Assembly (NCBI GenBank): GCA_040509755.1
Contig: JBEVKF010000070.1
Span: 1-64,000, forward strand
DNA length: 64,000 nt
DNA from: JACVRW01 sp040509755
GTDB lineage: Bacteria > Actinomycetota > Thermoleophilia > Solirubrobacterales > Thermoleophilaceae
Direction: 5' to 3'
Numbering within the stretch: the first letter of the stretch is position 1; every line of letters starts with the position of its first letter. Under the pieces are notes generated by a model that did no database searches, was not told the origin of the DNA, and saw only the letters and a list, made by a program, of their open reading frames with translations. Positions 14,256 through 22,665 of the stretch are shown here, one piece after another. The position numbers and the translations under genes are program-made.

Positions 14256-16460
14256 ATGGCACGGACGCCATCGGCTCGATCGAGCTGGGACATGGTCCAT
14301 CAGCTCTTCGTGAGCGGCGACGATCCGTACGCGGGCGCGGACCTCCCGAGCTCACGCAACGCCACAGCTGTGCTCGTGGCACTCCACGGCGTTCTTGTCC
14401 TGATCTTGCTGCCCCTCTTCCCCCCGGACGAGGCACTTCCCGACGGCCTCGGATGGGCCCTGGCAGCAGGCGCAGCCGTCCTCAACCTCGCAACGGCGGT
14501 GTGGCTGCTCAGAGCACGTCAGGTGCGCTTCGGAGTGATGCTCGCAATCGCCTACGCCGGCGTCGCCCAGCTCGTGATGGTGCAGCTTCTTGCGGATGCA
14601 GTGCTCCCCTACCAGGCCCTCATGCTGATATGGGTTGGAGCGGCTGCAGTCCAGCCGCCTCGTCGCGCTCTTACGCTGCTCTCGGTTGTGCTCGCCGCCA
14701 CGCTCGCGCCGATTCTGCTCGGCGAGCCCTCCGCCGATGCGCGCGATCTCATCGGCCGCGCTCTTCTGTTCGCTGCAATTGGCCTCGTGCTGATCGCGTA
14801 CGTTGCCTATGTCCGCGGCCAGCGCGTGGCGCTTCGAGCTCAGGAGCAGAACGCGCGCGCCATCGCCGACGCGGCCACTAAGCGCGTACGCGATCTTCAA
14901 TGGATCACCGACGCAGCATTGCCGCACGTCGGGCTCCAAGACCTGCTCGACCAGCTGCTCGACCGGATCGTGCAGGTCTTCGGGGCCGACCACGGTGCAG
15001 TGCTGATCCGTGACGAGGACGCCTCGAGGCTCGAGCTTCGTGCCCAGCGTGGGGTCCCGGAGAACTTGGAAGGCGATCTGTACCGCTCGATTGCCGACCG
15101 GCTGGCCGGCAGGCTTGCGTTGTCGCGGCGGCCCCTCGTGCTGGAGCAGGGCGAGGCGGGCGGCGCGCTCTCCTCGCGGCTCGCCCGCGCCGGCGTTCAG
15201 TCGCTGCTCGGCCTGCCGCTGATCCTCGATCGGCAACTCCTGGGCGTCCTTTACGTGGGGCGGCGGACACACACGCCGTTCTCGGATGACGACGCGGCGT
15301 TGCTCCAGCTCGTGGGCGACCGCGTTGCGCTGGCGGTCGACCGCGCTCGACTGTTTGAACAGGAGCGGCATATCGCCGAGACGCTCCAGCGCAGTCTGCT
15401 CCCCGAGCAGCTGCCAAGGATTCCGGGGCTGACAGTTGCTGTCCGTTACCTCCCGGCGGGTGCGGGGATGGAGGTGGGCGGTGACTGGTTTGACATGTTC
15501 GAGCTAAGCGATGGGCGTGTCGTCCTCGCCATGGGTGACGTGGTCGGCCGCGGCGTCCGGGCGGCAGCCATGATGGGCAAGCTTCGGACGTCGCTCGAGG
15601 CCTACGCTTATGACGGCCGATCCCCGCATGAGGTGTTGGAGCGTCTCCATTCGCTCATGGAGCGGCAGCACCGGACGGAGATGGCGACGCTCCTGTACGT
15701 CGCCCTTGACCCCGATCGCGGGGGGGCGGAGCTCACGAGCGCAGGACACCTTCCGCTGCTCATCCGAGCCGCGGACGGGGAAACGCGTTTCGCTCCCCGA
15801 ATGGCCGGGCCCCCGCTCGGGGCGCTTCCGTTCGTCCGGTTCGAGTCCGCTCGCATGGAGGTCGGGGCTGGCTCCGCACTTGTGCTGTATACCGACGGCC
15901 TGGTGGAGGTCCGGGGAACGAGCATCGAGTTGCGGCTGGAAGAGTTGCGGCGTGCGGTTGAAGGCGGTCCGAGTAACCCGGACGACCTCTGCGATGTGGT
16001 CCTCGCGCAGATGCTCGGCCGCAAGGAGCCCCAGGACGACGTTGCACTGCTCGTCCTCAGCGTGTCTCGCCTGCCCGTCAGGGGATTCGCGCTCGACCTT
16101 CCAGCGGAGCCCGAGGCTCTCTCGTCTGTTCGGAAGGCGCTCGAACGCTGGCTGACTGACGCAGGGACGAGCCGCCAGGATGCCCACGCGATCAAGGTCG
16201 CCTGTGGGGAAGCGTGTGCCAATGCGATCGAGCACGCATACCGGCCCGGTGATGCGGCCTTCCGAATCGAGGCGAGTCGTGAAGACACGGAGGTTCTAAT
16301 CGTCGTGCGCGACTTCGGCGGCTGGCGAGAGCCTCGCGGCACGGACCGCGGCCGAGGCCTCCCGCTCATGGAGGCGCTCATGGACTCCGTCCACGTAGAC
16401 CCCTCATCCGAGGGCACCACCGTGCACCTACGGCGGCGGCTGGCCGTGGGCGAAGAATGA
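14256..16460 (+). CDS. SpoIIE-type PP2C phosphatase with membrane, GAF and HATPase (anti-sigma kinase) domains
   Basis: 734 residues. A membrane region has about six helices (residues 37-185). A GAF domain follows (about 222-366), then a SpoIIE/RsbU-type PP2C phosphatase (about 375-605) with ETLQRSLLP, GGDWFDMF and MGDVVGRG as the linker and metal motifs, and DDVALLVL near its end. Last is a C-terminal RsbW-like HATPase (about 610-730) with CGEACANAIEHAY and GRGLPLM. It unites both sides of a partner-switch, phosphatase and anti-anti-sigma kinase, in one membrane sensor. The STAS gene overlaps its stop (ATGA), so the substrate is very probably that protein. The GAF ligand and sigma factor are not known. 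Confidence 0.9.
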   Translation: MARTPSARSSWDMVHQLFVSGDDPYAGADLPSSRNATAVLVALHGVLVLILLPLFPPDEALPDGLGWALAAGAAVLNLATAVWLLRARQVRFGVMLAIAYAGVAQLVMVQLLADAVLPYQALMLIWVGAAAVQPPRRALTLLSVVLAATLAPILLGEPSADARDLIGRALLFAAIGLVLIAYVAYVRGQRVALRAQEQNARAIADAATKRVRDLQWITDAALPHVGLQDLLDQLLDRIVQVFGADHGAVLIRDEDASRLELRAQRGVPENLEGDLYRSIADRLAGRLALSRRPLVLEQGEAGGALSSRLARAGVQSLLGLPLILDRQLLGVLYVGRRTHTPFSDDDAALLQLVGDRVALAVDRARLFEQERHIAETLQRSLLPEQLPRIPGLTVAVRYLPAGAGMEVGGDWFDMFELSDGRVVLAMGDVVGRGVRAAAMMGKLRTSLEAYAYDGRSPHEVLERLHSLMERQHRTEMATLLYVALDPDRGGAELTSAGHLPLLIRAADGETRFAPRMAGPPLGALPFVRFESARMEVGAGSALVLYTDGLVEVRGTSIELRLEELRRAVEGGPSNPDDLCDVVLAQMLGRKEPQDDVALLVLSVSRLPVRGFALDLPAEPEALSSVRKALERWLTDAGTSRQDAHAIKVACGEACANAIEHAYRPGDAAFRIEASREDTEVLIVVRDFGGWREPRGTDRGRGLPLMEALMDSVHVDPSSEGTTVHLRRRLAVGEE

Positions 16461-16819
16461 CCCGGCTCGCACAACTGCAGCTCGATGAGGAAGCCGGAGT
16501 AACGATTGCCAGCGTCGAGGGCGAGATCGACCTGTCAAACGCCGCCGAGCTGGAGATGGCGATCTCGCATGCGGTCGCCAACGAGGCCGTTGGCCTCGTG
16601 GTCGACCTCGCCGGGGTCGACTACCTGGACAGCTCGGGCGTCACTCTGCTGTTCAACCTCGCAAGGCGAGTATCAAGGCGCCAGCAGGAATTCGTGGTCG
16701 TTGTCCCTGGTGAGGCACACGTTCGAGAGATCCTGACGTTGAGTGGCGCGACGGAGGCCTTGCAGCTCCACGACACCCTGCTGGAGGCGCTCTCTCAGCT
16801 TCGTGCTCACCCCGGGTAG
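16457..16819 (+). CDS. STAS-domain anti-anti-sigma factor
   Basis: 120 residues starting inside the stop of the SpoIIE-type gene (ATGA overlap). The conserved strand-helix DYLDSSGVTLLFNLARR (about 57-73) contains the Ser pair where RsbV/SpoIIAA proteins are phosphorylated. It is expected to bind the HATPase domain of the upstream protein when dephosphorylated and so release a sigma factor, which is not encoded nearby. Confidence 0.9.
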   Translation: MTRLAQLQLDEEAGVTIASVEGEIDLSNAAELEMAISHAVANEAVGLVVDLAGVDYLDSSGVTLLFNLARRVSRRQQEFVVVVPGEAHVREILTLSGATEALQLHDTLLEALSQLRAHPG

Positions 16820-16922
16820 GTAGCGAAGTCCTCAATCGGCGGCTTGTGGCGCCCGGCCCGCCCGCCTACGGTCGAAGCAACCCCGCCATCGACCCGAGGG
16901 GAACTAGGTCATCAACGGCCCA

Positions 16923-17864
16923 ATGATCCTGGCCGCGCGGCGAGTTGCGACGACCGCCGCGACGATGCTCGCCGTGATCGGCCCCTGGACGGCTGACGCC
17001 GTGGCCGACCCCGTGATCGCGGCGGCCGGCGACATCGCCTGCGACCCGAGTGACCCCGGCTACAACAGCGGCCGCGGGACCGCGCATCGTTGCCAGCAGC
17101 GTGCCACCTCGGACCTTCTCGTCGGGGGCGGTCTTGCAGCGGTGCTCCCGCTCGGCGACATCCAGTACGACAGCCCGTCGGCGTCGAACCTCAAGGCGGT
17201 CTACAACCGAACCTGGGGGCGCGTGAAGTCCATCAGCCGTCCGGTGATCGGCAACCACGACGGAACGGGAAACGCCTACTTCGACTACTTCAATGGGCCG
17301 GGTGCGGCGAACGGGCGCGCCGGCCGGCGTGGGCGGGGCTACTACAGCTACAACGTCGGCACCTGGCATATCGTCGCGTTGAATTCGAACTGCACGCGAG
17401 TGTCGTGCGGCGCGGGGTCGATCCAAGAGCGCTGGCTGCGTTCCGACCTCAAGCGCCATCCGTCGGCATGCACGCTCGCGTACTGGCACCACCCGCGCTA
17501 CAGCTCGGGCCACGACGGCAGCCACATCACGCTGGATGCGTTCTGGAGGGACCTCTACAAGGCGGGTGCCGAGGTAGTCCTGTCAGGCCACAGCCATGAC
17601 TACGAGCGCTTCGCTCCGCGCGACGGCAACGGCAGGACGAGCAAGATCGGCATCCGCCAGTTCGTGGTCGGCACGGGCGGCGCATTCATGACCGGGCTCG
17701 GGTCATCGCGGCTCGGGGGAAGCCAGGTCGCTCAGAACCACACGTTCGGAGTCCTGAAACTCACACTCCATCCCAGGCGCTACGGCTGGCGGTTCGTCCC
17801 GATAGCGGGAAAGACGTGGACGGACGCCGGCTCCGGCCGGTGCCACGGCCCCAGACGAAGGTAG
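16923..17864 (+). CDS. Secreted metallophosphoesterase (purple acid phosphatase-like)
   Basis: 313 residues. The first 28 are a signal peptide-like stretch ending near AVADP. All calcineurin-type metal motifs occur in order: AAGDIAC, LPLGDIQYD, GNHD, WHHPRY and SGHSHDYER. The layout matches the actinobacterial secreted phosphoesterases related to purple acid phosphatases. Four Cys residues (in IACDPS, AHRCQQ, NCTRVSC) could form disulfides outside the cell. It probably releases phosphate from extracellular esters, although none of the phosphate-regulon elements seen at 61 kb is obvious upstream. GAGGGGAAC is the likely ribosome-binding site. Confidence 0.87.
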   Translation: MILAARRVATTAATMLAVIGPWTADAVADPVIAAAGDIACDPSDPGYNSGRGTAHRCQQRATSDLLVGGGLAAVLPLGDIQYDSPSASNLKAVYNRTWGRVKSISRPVIGNHDGTGNAYFDYFNGPGAANGRAGRRGRGYYSYNVGTWHIVALNSNCTRVSCGAGSIQERWLRSDLKRHPSACTLAYWHHPRYSSGHDGSHITLDAFWRDLYKAGAEVVLSGHSHDYERFAPRDGNGRTSKIGIRQFVVGTGGAFMTGLGSSRLGGSQVAQNHTFGVLKLTLHPRRYGWRFVPIAGKTWTDAGSGRCHGPRRR

Positions 17865-17871
17865 CCCCCCA

Positions 17872-18738
17872 TCAGGACGGAGCGCCGTGCCCTGTCGCGG
17901 TGGTCACGAAGTCGATCAAGAGCGGCCAGTACCCCTCGGGGGCGTCCTTCCACGGGAAGTGGCCGGCTTGGTCGATCACCTCGAGCCGCGCGATTCCGTC
18001 TGGCAGCGCGTCCACGGTCTCGTGGGCTGCGGCTACCGGGGCTATGGGGTCGAGTTCGCCAACACAGACCAGCGTCGGGCAGTCGATGCGGGCGAGCTGG
18101 TCGAGGACATCGAACTCGCGCATCAGCTTGAGACCCGGGGCATTCAGGTCCGCGTTGACGATCGTGCGCGAGTCCTCCTGCTCGCCCGTGACCCAGGGGC
18201 CGAACAGGGTCCAACAGCGGCCCCACTCCTCATCGGTGACCGGAGGGTCATCGGCGCCGTAGGCGCGCTCCACGATCCCGGCCACCTCGTCGCCTCCGAC
18301 CAGGCGGAACGACTCGACGATCCGGCCCAGGTCAAACCGAGCCCATGTGGACTGCAACACCACCGCCCCCGCGTGACCGGGGTGGCGGGCCGCGTAGACC
18401 ATCGCGACGAACCCGCCAAGGGAGTGTCCGTAGACGACCGGCCGAACGATCCCGAGGGCATCGCAGAACGCACGGACGTCGTCGGCGCACACCTCGAACC
18501 CCCAGTCGGCTGGGTCGCCCCACTCGGACCGCCCATGTCCGCGCAAATCCAGGTAGACCACCTGGGCCGCCTCCGAGAGCCGGGCGAATTCAGGCTTGAG
18601 GTAGGAGTGGTCGAAACTCCCGGGCCCACCATGCAACAGCACGACGGTGGGGCGCTCGCGCATCGCCGGGCCGTCCGGCACGAGCGCCGGACCGTCGACG
18701 TCGAACCACAGTCGTGTCCCGCCCACCTCGATGTGCAT
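17872..18738 (-). CDS. Alpha/beta-fold hydrolase (proline iminopeptidase-like)
   Basis: 288 residues. The oxyanion motif LLHGGPGSFDHSYL (about 34-47), nucleophile elbow YGHSLGGFVAM (about 103-113), acid in VGELDPIAP (about 225) and catalytic His in QAGHFPWKD (about 258) are present. HGGPG is the hallmark of the proline iminopeptidase/S33 branch, but esterases and epoxide hydrolases share it. It is convergent with the phosphoesterase (7-base gap) and divergent from the aldo/keto reductase. Confidence 0.86.
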   Translation of the reverse strand: MHIEVGGTRLWFDVDGPALVPDGPAMRERPTVVLLHGGPGSFDHSYLKPEFARLSEAAQVVYLDLRGHGRSEWGDPADWGFEVCADDVRAFCDALGIVRPVVYGHSLGGFVAMVYAARHPGHAGAVVLQSTWARFDLGRIVESFRLVGGDEVAGIVERAYGADDPPVTDEEWGRCWTLFGPWVTGEQEDSRTIVNADLNAPGLKLMREFDVLDQLARIDCPTLVCVGELDPIAPVAAAHETVDALPDGIARLEVIDQAGHFPWKDAPEGYWPLLIDFVTTATGHGAPS

Positions 18739-18771
18739 GCGCGACTCCCTTACAGAACTACAGTCGGGCTC

Positions 18772-19787
18772 ATGGAATATCGCCCCCTCGGGCGCACCGG
18801 CGTCCAGGTCTCAAAGCTCTGCCTCGGCACGATGATGCTCGGCGCCTGGGGCAACACCGACCACAACGACTCGACCCGCATCATCCACGCCGCGCTCGAC
18901 GCCGGCATCAACTTCGTCGACACCGCCGACGTCTACTCCGCCGGTGAGTCGGAGGAGATCGTCGGCAAGGCGCTCAAGGGCCGCCGCGACGACGTCGTCC
19001 TGGCGACCAAGTTCTGGGGTCCGATGGGCGACGATCCCAATCGCCGCGGCGTCTCACGTCGCTGGATCATCGCCGAGGTGGAGAACTCGCTGCGGCGGCT
19101 GGGCACGGACTGGATCGACCTCTACCAGATGCACCGCCCCGACCCGCGGACCGACATCGACGAGACGCTCGGCGCGCTTACCGATCTCGTCCGCCAGGGC
19201 AAGCTCCGCTACATCGGCTCGTCGTCGTTCTCGGCCGGTGAGATCGTCGAGGCGAAGTGGGCCGCCCGGGACCGGCACCTGGAGCACTTCCGCACCGAGC
19301 AGCCGCCGTACTCGCTGCTGGTCCGCGGCATCGAGCTGGACGTGCTGCCGACCGCCCGTCGCCACGGGATGGCATCCTCACCTACAGCCCGCTCGCCGGC
19401 GGCTGGCTCTCGGGCAGCTGGACCTCCGACAGCACGCCAACGTCCCCGGCCCGGCAACGGCTGGTCGCGCGATTCGACATGTCATTGCCCGAGAACCAGC
19501 GCAAGCTCGAAGCCACCGAGCACCTGGCCATGGTTGCCGACGACGCCGGCCTGTCGCTGATCGAGCTGGCGATCGCCTTCGTCGTCAACCATCCAGCGGT
19601 GACATCCGCGACCATCGGGCCGCGCACCATGGAGCAGCTCGACAGCCAGCTGCCCGCCGCCAACGTCGTCCTGGACGTCGGAACGCTTGACCGGATCGAC
19701 CAGATCGTCCGCCCGGGCGTGAACCTCAACCCTGCCGACACGAGCTACGGCGAGCAGGTCCTCGAGCCGGCCCTGCGCCGACGCTAG
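18772..19787 (+). pseudogene. Aldo/keto reductase broken by a one-base frameshift
   Basis: The first frame (ATG 18772 to about 19370) encodes a normal aldo/keto reductase N-terminus with VDTADVYSAGESEEIVG, LATKFWGPMG and DLYQMHRPDPRTD, so the catalytic Asp, Tyr, Lys and His are all present. At about 19367-19373 (CACGGGATGGCATCC) homology jumps to another frame, which continues GILTYSPLAGGWLSG to the natural end RIDQIVRPGVNLNPAD at 19787. Adding one G after GGGATGG restores a protein of about 338 residues. This is either a real loss-of-function deletion or a sequencing error in a G-rich stretch. The first frame alone would lack the last third of the barrel. Confidence 0.8.
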
Positions 19788-19802
19788 ACCGCCCGGACAG
19801 CA

Positions 19803-19828
19803 AGAAGGCCCGCCAATGCGGGCCTTCT
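19803..19828. terminator. Bidirectional hairpin terminator
   Basis: A perfect 11-bp stem AGAAGGCCCGC / GCGGGCCTTCT with loop CAAT, placed 15 bases after the aldo/keto reductase stop and 30 bases after the stop of the convergent 104-residue gene. The stem ends read AGAA and TTCT, giving short U-tracts in both directions. It probably serves both genes. Confidence 0.8.
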
Positions 19829-19857
19829 CACTTACAGCGAACTTAGTTCGTGGCGAC

Positions 19858-20172
19858 TTACGCGTGAACGAGCTCGCCCATCTTCTGCACAACGACCTCG
19901 CCGGTGGTGATCTTCGGCTCGTTCGGGAGTGCCTGCTCGAGCTTCTGCTCGCGCACCCAGTTAGTGGCTACCTGGGTGGACTTGTCGGCGTGCTCGGCCG
20001 TGTCGAAGAAGCCGATCGAGCTGAGGACGCCGTCGCCGGCCTGGATTAGGCAGTAGCCGTTGAAGCCGTCGAGCTCCTCAAGGCTCGGCACGAGGGTCTC
20101 GTCAGCCTTCTTGACGAGCTCGCTGGTGCGCTCCTGATCGATCGCGTCGTAGCGTCGAATGGTGGCAAACAT
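19858..20172 (-). CDS. Small ABM-like (dimeric alpha/beta barrel) protein
   Basis: 104 residues: MFATIRRYDAI opens as a first strand, a helix with RTSELVKKADETLVPSLEELDGF follows, then GYCLIQAGDGVLSSIGFFDTAEHADKSTQVATNWV. This alternation and size match the dimeric alpha/beta-barrel/antibiotic-biosynthesis-monooxygenase-like fold, used by small oxygenases and by stress proteins of unknown role. No cofactor residues can be assigned. It has a long leader (about 125 bases from a TATAGT -10 at 20304-20309) that contains a hairpin. Confidence 0.7.
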   Translation of the reverse strand: MFATIRRYDAIDQERTSELVKKADETLVPSLEELDGFNGYCLIQAGDGVLSSIGFFDTAEHADKSTQVATNWVREQKLEQALPNEPKITTGEVVVQKMGELVHA

Positions 20173-20199
20173 ATGGGGTCCAACTCTCTTCTCTGGGGC

Positions 20200-20221
20200 G
20201 GAGGACTCGATTGAATCCTCC
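20200..20221 (-). promoter_or_regulatory. 5'-leader hairpin upstream of the ABM-like gene
   Basis: On the minus-strand RNA, GGAGGATTC pairs with GAGTCCTCC around a 4-base loop (AATC), with one T-G wobble. The left arm is a consensus anti-16S sequence that would be buried in the stem, although it lies about 45 bases from the ATG. It may be a decoy, a standby structure or a chance hairpin. Confidence 0.35.
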
Positions 20222-20342
20222 TATGCAACTCGGTCCCGAGGGGACAATCGAAAGGAGCCTGGGTGGCTCGACGATGTCGGCAAAGGGCCTGGCCGCTCGA
20301 CCTACTATACCACGTTCAGGGGACGGTGCTTGCCAGTTTGGG

Positions 20343-20846
20343 TTATTCGGGATCCGGCTTGGTTCGCGCTCGGTCCGCGTAGCCCTCACGAAGGAGTTCG
20401 GCCTTCTCGTCACGCGTCCGCACCTCTCGAGCGCTCGCCGGCGAGCTGGGCAATACGCGCGCGGCCTCATCGAGCACCGCGCTGCGATGTTGGAACTTGC
20501 GCTCGTAGTCGCGCACTGCCCTGACCGTCTCCGAGTCGGCGTCGGCCATCGCTTCGGCGATCTGGTCGGTGGTCAGGGTGTCGTACTCAGGAAGCGGTTC
20601 GTCGCCGCGCATGTAGCGCAGCTTGTGGAGCACCGCCGTCCGGTTCCCATTGGCGCGCTCATAGGTCTCGACCGCGGCCAGCTCGACCTGAGAGAGCTGA
20701 GGCAGCCGGGCGCCGATCTCCTTGTCGTTCAGCCGGTCATAGCCGGGGATCGGGACGTGCGACTCGTCCGGCGAACTCGCTGTGGGTTCGGTCTCACGCC
20801 TCGACGCATCGGAGCGGCGCTTGCGGAGGGCCTCGAGCATCTTCAT
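20343..20846 (-). CDS. Two-repeat 'YD-L/YER' module protein
   Basis: 167 residues. After a charged 30-residue lead come two tandem units of about 45-50 residues. Unit 1 runs PGYDRLNDKEIGARL, LSQVELAAVETYER and NGNRTAVL. Unit 2 runs PEYDTLTTDQIAEAM, SETVRAVRDYER and QHRSAVL. The tail is basic and charged. The same tandem module forms the C-terminus of the ferritin-like protein at 26593-27585, with clear residue-by-residue similarity. I do not know a function. The predicted fold is helical, with a short strand or turn at each YD. It overlaps the upstream 71-residue gene by four bases (ATGA), so the two are co-translated. Confidence 0.7.
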   Translation of the reverse strand: MKMLEALRKRRSDASRRETEPTASSPDESHVPIPGYDRLNDKEIGARLPQLSQVELAAVETYERANGNRTAVLHKLRYMRGDEPLPEYDTLTTDQIAEAMADADSETVRAVRDYERKFQHRSAVLDEAARVLPSSPASAREVRTRDEKAELLREGYADRARTKPDPE

Positions 20847-21058
20847 CTATTCGTCTCCAGTCTGTGGAGCCGGGCGGCGGCGCCGTCGGCGGCGCGCTGG
20901 AGCTCCCTGAGCTTGCTTTGACTTACCGCTCGGCCGCCGTAGAGCCGGGCGCGATACAGCTCGAGGCGCTCGCGGCGGTAGCGCGCTTCGTCACGCAGCC
21001 GCTCAAGCTCGTCCCGAGCCTCTCGGGCAGGGTCGGCGCGGTCCAGGACCGTGTTCAT
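20843..21058 (-). CDS. 71-residue coiled-coil protein
   Basis: The ATG at 21058 gives a short, highly charged helical protein (REARDELERLRDEARYRRER, then YRARLYGGRAVS and LRELQRAADGAAARLHRLE). The heptad-like Leu/Ala spacing suggests two antiparallel helices around the central Gly-Gly turn. Family unknown. It is co-translated with the repeat protein downstream and lies head to head with a winged-helix regulator, 51 bases away, which may control the pair. Confidence 0.6.
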   Translation of the reverse strand: MNTVLDRADPAREARDELERLRDEARYRRERLELYRARLYGGRAVSQSKLRELQRAADGAAARLHRLETNR

Positions 21059-21109
21059 CACAGTCCAGCATACATGGCATGGATATCTAGAAACGGTAGT
21101 CTGGAGTCC

Positions 21110-21418
21110 GTGCCGCAAGACCGCCCGTCCAGCTGGTCGTTTCTGACCAACCACGCGCAGGTTCTGCTCTGCATTGCGCACGACCCCGGGGTCCGCCTCC
21201 GCGAGATCGGCGAGGCGGTCGGGATCACCGAACGCGCCGCCCACCGGATCGTGGCCGAGCTGGCAGCCGCCGGCTACATCTCCCGCAGACGCAACGGTCG
21301 TCGCAACCAGTACACCATCAAGTCCCATCTGCCCCTGCCCGACCCGCTCGCCGGCGAGCAGAAGATCGGCGACCTACTGGCCCTCCTGACCGGCAGCGGC
21401 CTGAAGCCGCGCACGTAG
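21110..21418 (+). CDS. Small winged-helix (MarR/ArsR-like) transcriptional regulator
   Basis: 102 residues from a GTG with GGAG 4 bases upstream. An in-frame ATG at 21074 is an alternative. The winged helix is complete: FLTNHAQVLLCIAHDPGVRL, REIGEAVGITERAAHRIVAEL (recognition helix) and GYISRRRNGRRNQYTI (wing). A short C-terminal extension follows. Such single-domain wHTH proteins often act as autoregulators. The gene is divergent from the coiled-coil/repeat pair and its last 45 bases overlap the 3' end of the PucR-like gene on the other strand. Confidence 0.82.
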   Translation: MPQDRPSSWSFLTNHAQVLLCIAHDPGVRLREIGEAVGITERAAHRIVAELAAAGYISRRRNGRRNQYTIKSHLPLPDPLAGEQKIGDLLALLTGSGLKPRT

Positions 21419-22618
21419 CGCCAGCTCGATTTCGAAGCGAGCGTCAGGGTCGTCGAGAGCGTCTCCGAGCAGTTCGCGGAGGGTACGGAGGCGATAGCGC
21501 GCCGTCTGTGCGTGCACGTCGAGGGCGCGCGCCATAGCGGCGGCGTTTCCGTGCCGCTGCACATATGCAAGCGCCGTCTCCTCCATACGCCGGCGGGCCT
21601 TGGGCGTAAGTGCGGTCAGGGGTGCGAGCCGTCGCGTGGCGATTCGCTCAGCGAGCCCGGCGTTTTCGAAGAGCAGCAGTTCGGTGAGCACGTCGTCCGC
21701 GCGGGTCAATCCTGCTGTCTCGATCGCACCGGCCTCGACGGCCCGCAGGGTCGCCCGCGCAAGCGACCAGGAGGACCCGAGCAAGCCCGCTGGGACGGTC
21801 GAGCCCAGCACGGCGCGGGTGCGCATCCCGGCCCTCTGTACTGCACGCTCGATCTCGGCGCGGCGGCCCGGGCCGTCCGGGTCCGCCAGGATCAGACAGC
21901 CCACCGTGTCGAGGGTCGCGGCGAGGGCGTCGGCCGGCAGCCGCCGCGCCAGCAGCTCGACCTGGTCCGCTCGGCAGGCGAGCGCCGCCGCGCTGCGCGG
22001 AAGCAGCCAGCCGGCCGTCTCTGCGGCGGCGCGCAGCTCGGCCTCATCCACCGGAGGCTCGCGGACGAGCACGGTGACCAACTCCTGCCGCCGCCGCCTC
22101 CGCTCGCCCTCGAGACGCGCCCGAGCTTCGGCGTAGCCCTCGACCGAGTCGGCCGACAGCGTCTCGATATAGGCGAAGATCGATTCGGCGAGCAGGCTGA
22201 GCACGTCGGGCTCGACGCCGGCGCGTCTCGCGGCCGCCGCCAGTCGCCGCCAGGCGACGCGCGCGCCGACGCGGTACGCGGACTGCAGCGCGTCGAGCGT
22301 GCGGCCCTCGCGGAGCTCACCTGCGCCGAGTGCGACGTAGACCTCGCGGCCGGGGCCACGGGCACCCGACGGGCTTCGGATCACCTCGATGAACTGCCGC
22401 AGCGCCTCGGTCACGCCGGTTCGCACGCCCCGTCCGAACGACCCCTCGAGGGGGCGCGCGTAGTCCGGCACCTCACGCGCAATCGACACGAGGATCTCGT
22501 CGGTGGTCGCGTCGAGCTCGGGCTCGAGCACGTCCGCGATCTCGGCGGGCAGCGAGCGCCACGGCTCCCTGCTGACGTTCTTATCACTCAGATGAGTAAC
22601 ACGTGGTTCGAAGTCCAC
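21374..22618 (-). CDS. PucR/CdaR-like helix-turn-helix regulator
   Basis: 414 residues. The N-terminal two thirds is a helical and GGDEF-like regulatory region typical of the PucR/CdaR family (GREVYVALGAGELREGRTLDALQSAY, about 92-117). The C-terminal HTH_30 domain is complete: TALAYVQRHGNAAAMARALDVHAQTARYRLRTLRELLGDALDDPDARFEIELALRA, split here at about residues 345-405. The gene is divergent from the acyl desaturase with a 47-base gap holding an inverted repeat. I infer that it controls desaturase expression in response to membrane or lipid state. Its tail overlaps the wHTH gene. Confidence 0.85.
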   Translation of the reverse strand: MDFEPRVTHLSDKNVSREPWRSLPAEIADVLEPELDATTDEILVSIAREVPDYARPLEGSFGRGVRTGVTEALRQFIEVIRSPSGARGPGREVYVALGAGELREGRTLDALQSAYRVGARVAWRRLAAAARRAGVEPDVLSLLAESIFAYIETLSADSVEGYAEARARLEGERRRRRQELVTVLVREPPVDEAELRAAAETAGWLLPRSAAALACRADQVELLARRLPADALAATLDTVGCLILADPDGPGRRAEIERAVQRAGMRTRAVLGSTVPAGLLGSSWSLARATLRAVEAGAIETAGLTRADDVLTELLLFENAGLAERIATRRLAPLTALTPKARRRMEETALAYVQRHGNAAAMARALDVHAQTARYRLRTLRELLGDALDDPDARFEIELALRARLQAAAGQEGQ

Positions 22619-22626
22619 CGCTAGCA

Positions 22627-22642
22627 GCGTACATATATACGC
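22627..22642. promoter_or_regulatory. Candidate operator between PucR-like gene and desaturase
   Basis: The gap between the two divergent genes contains GCGTA-CATATA-TACGC, a perfect 5-bp inverted repeat around an AT-rich core, in an otherwise GC-rich region. It is well placed to act on either promoter. Its recognition by the PucR-like protein is a guess. Confidence 0.4.
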
Positions 22643-22665
22643 CGAAGGTGGGAAAACTCTATGCC

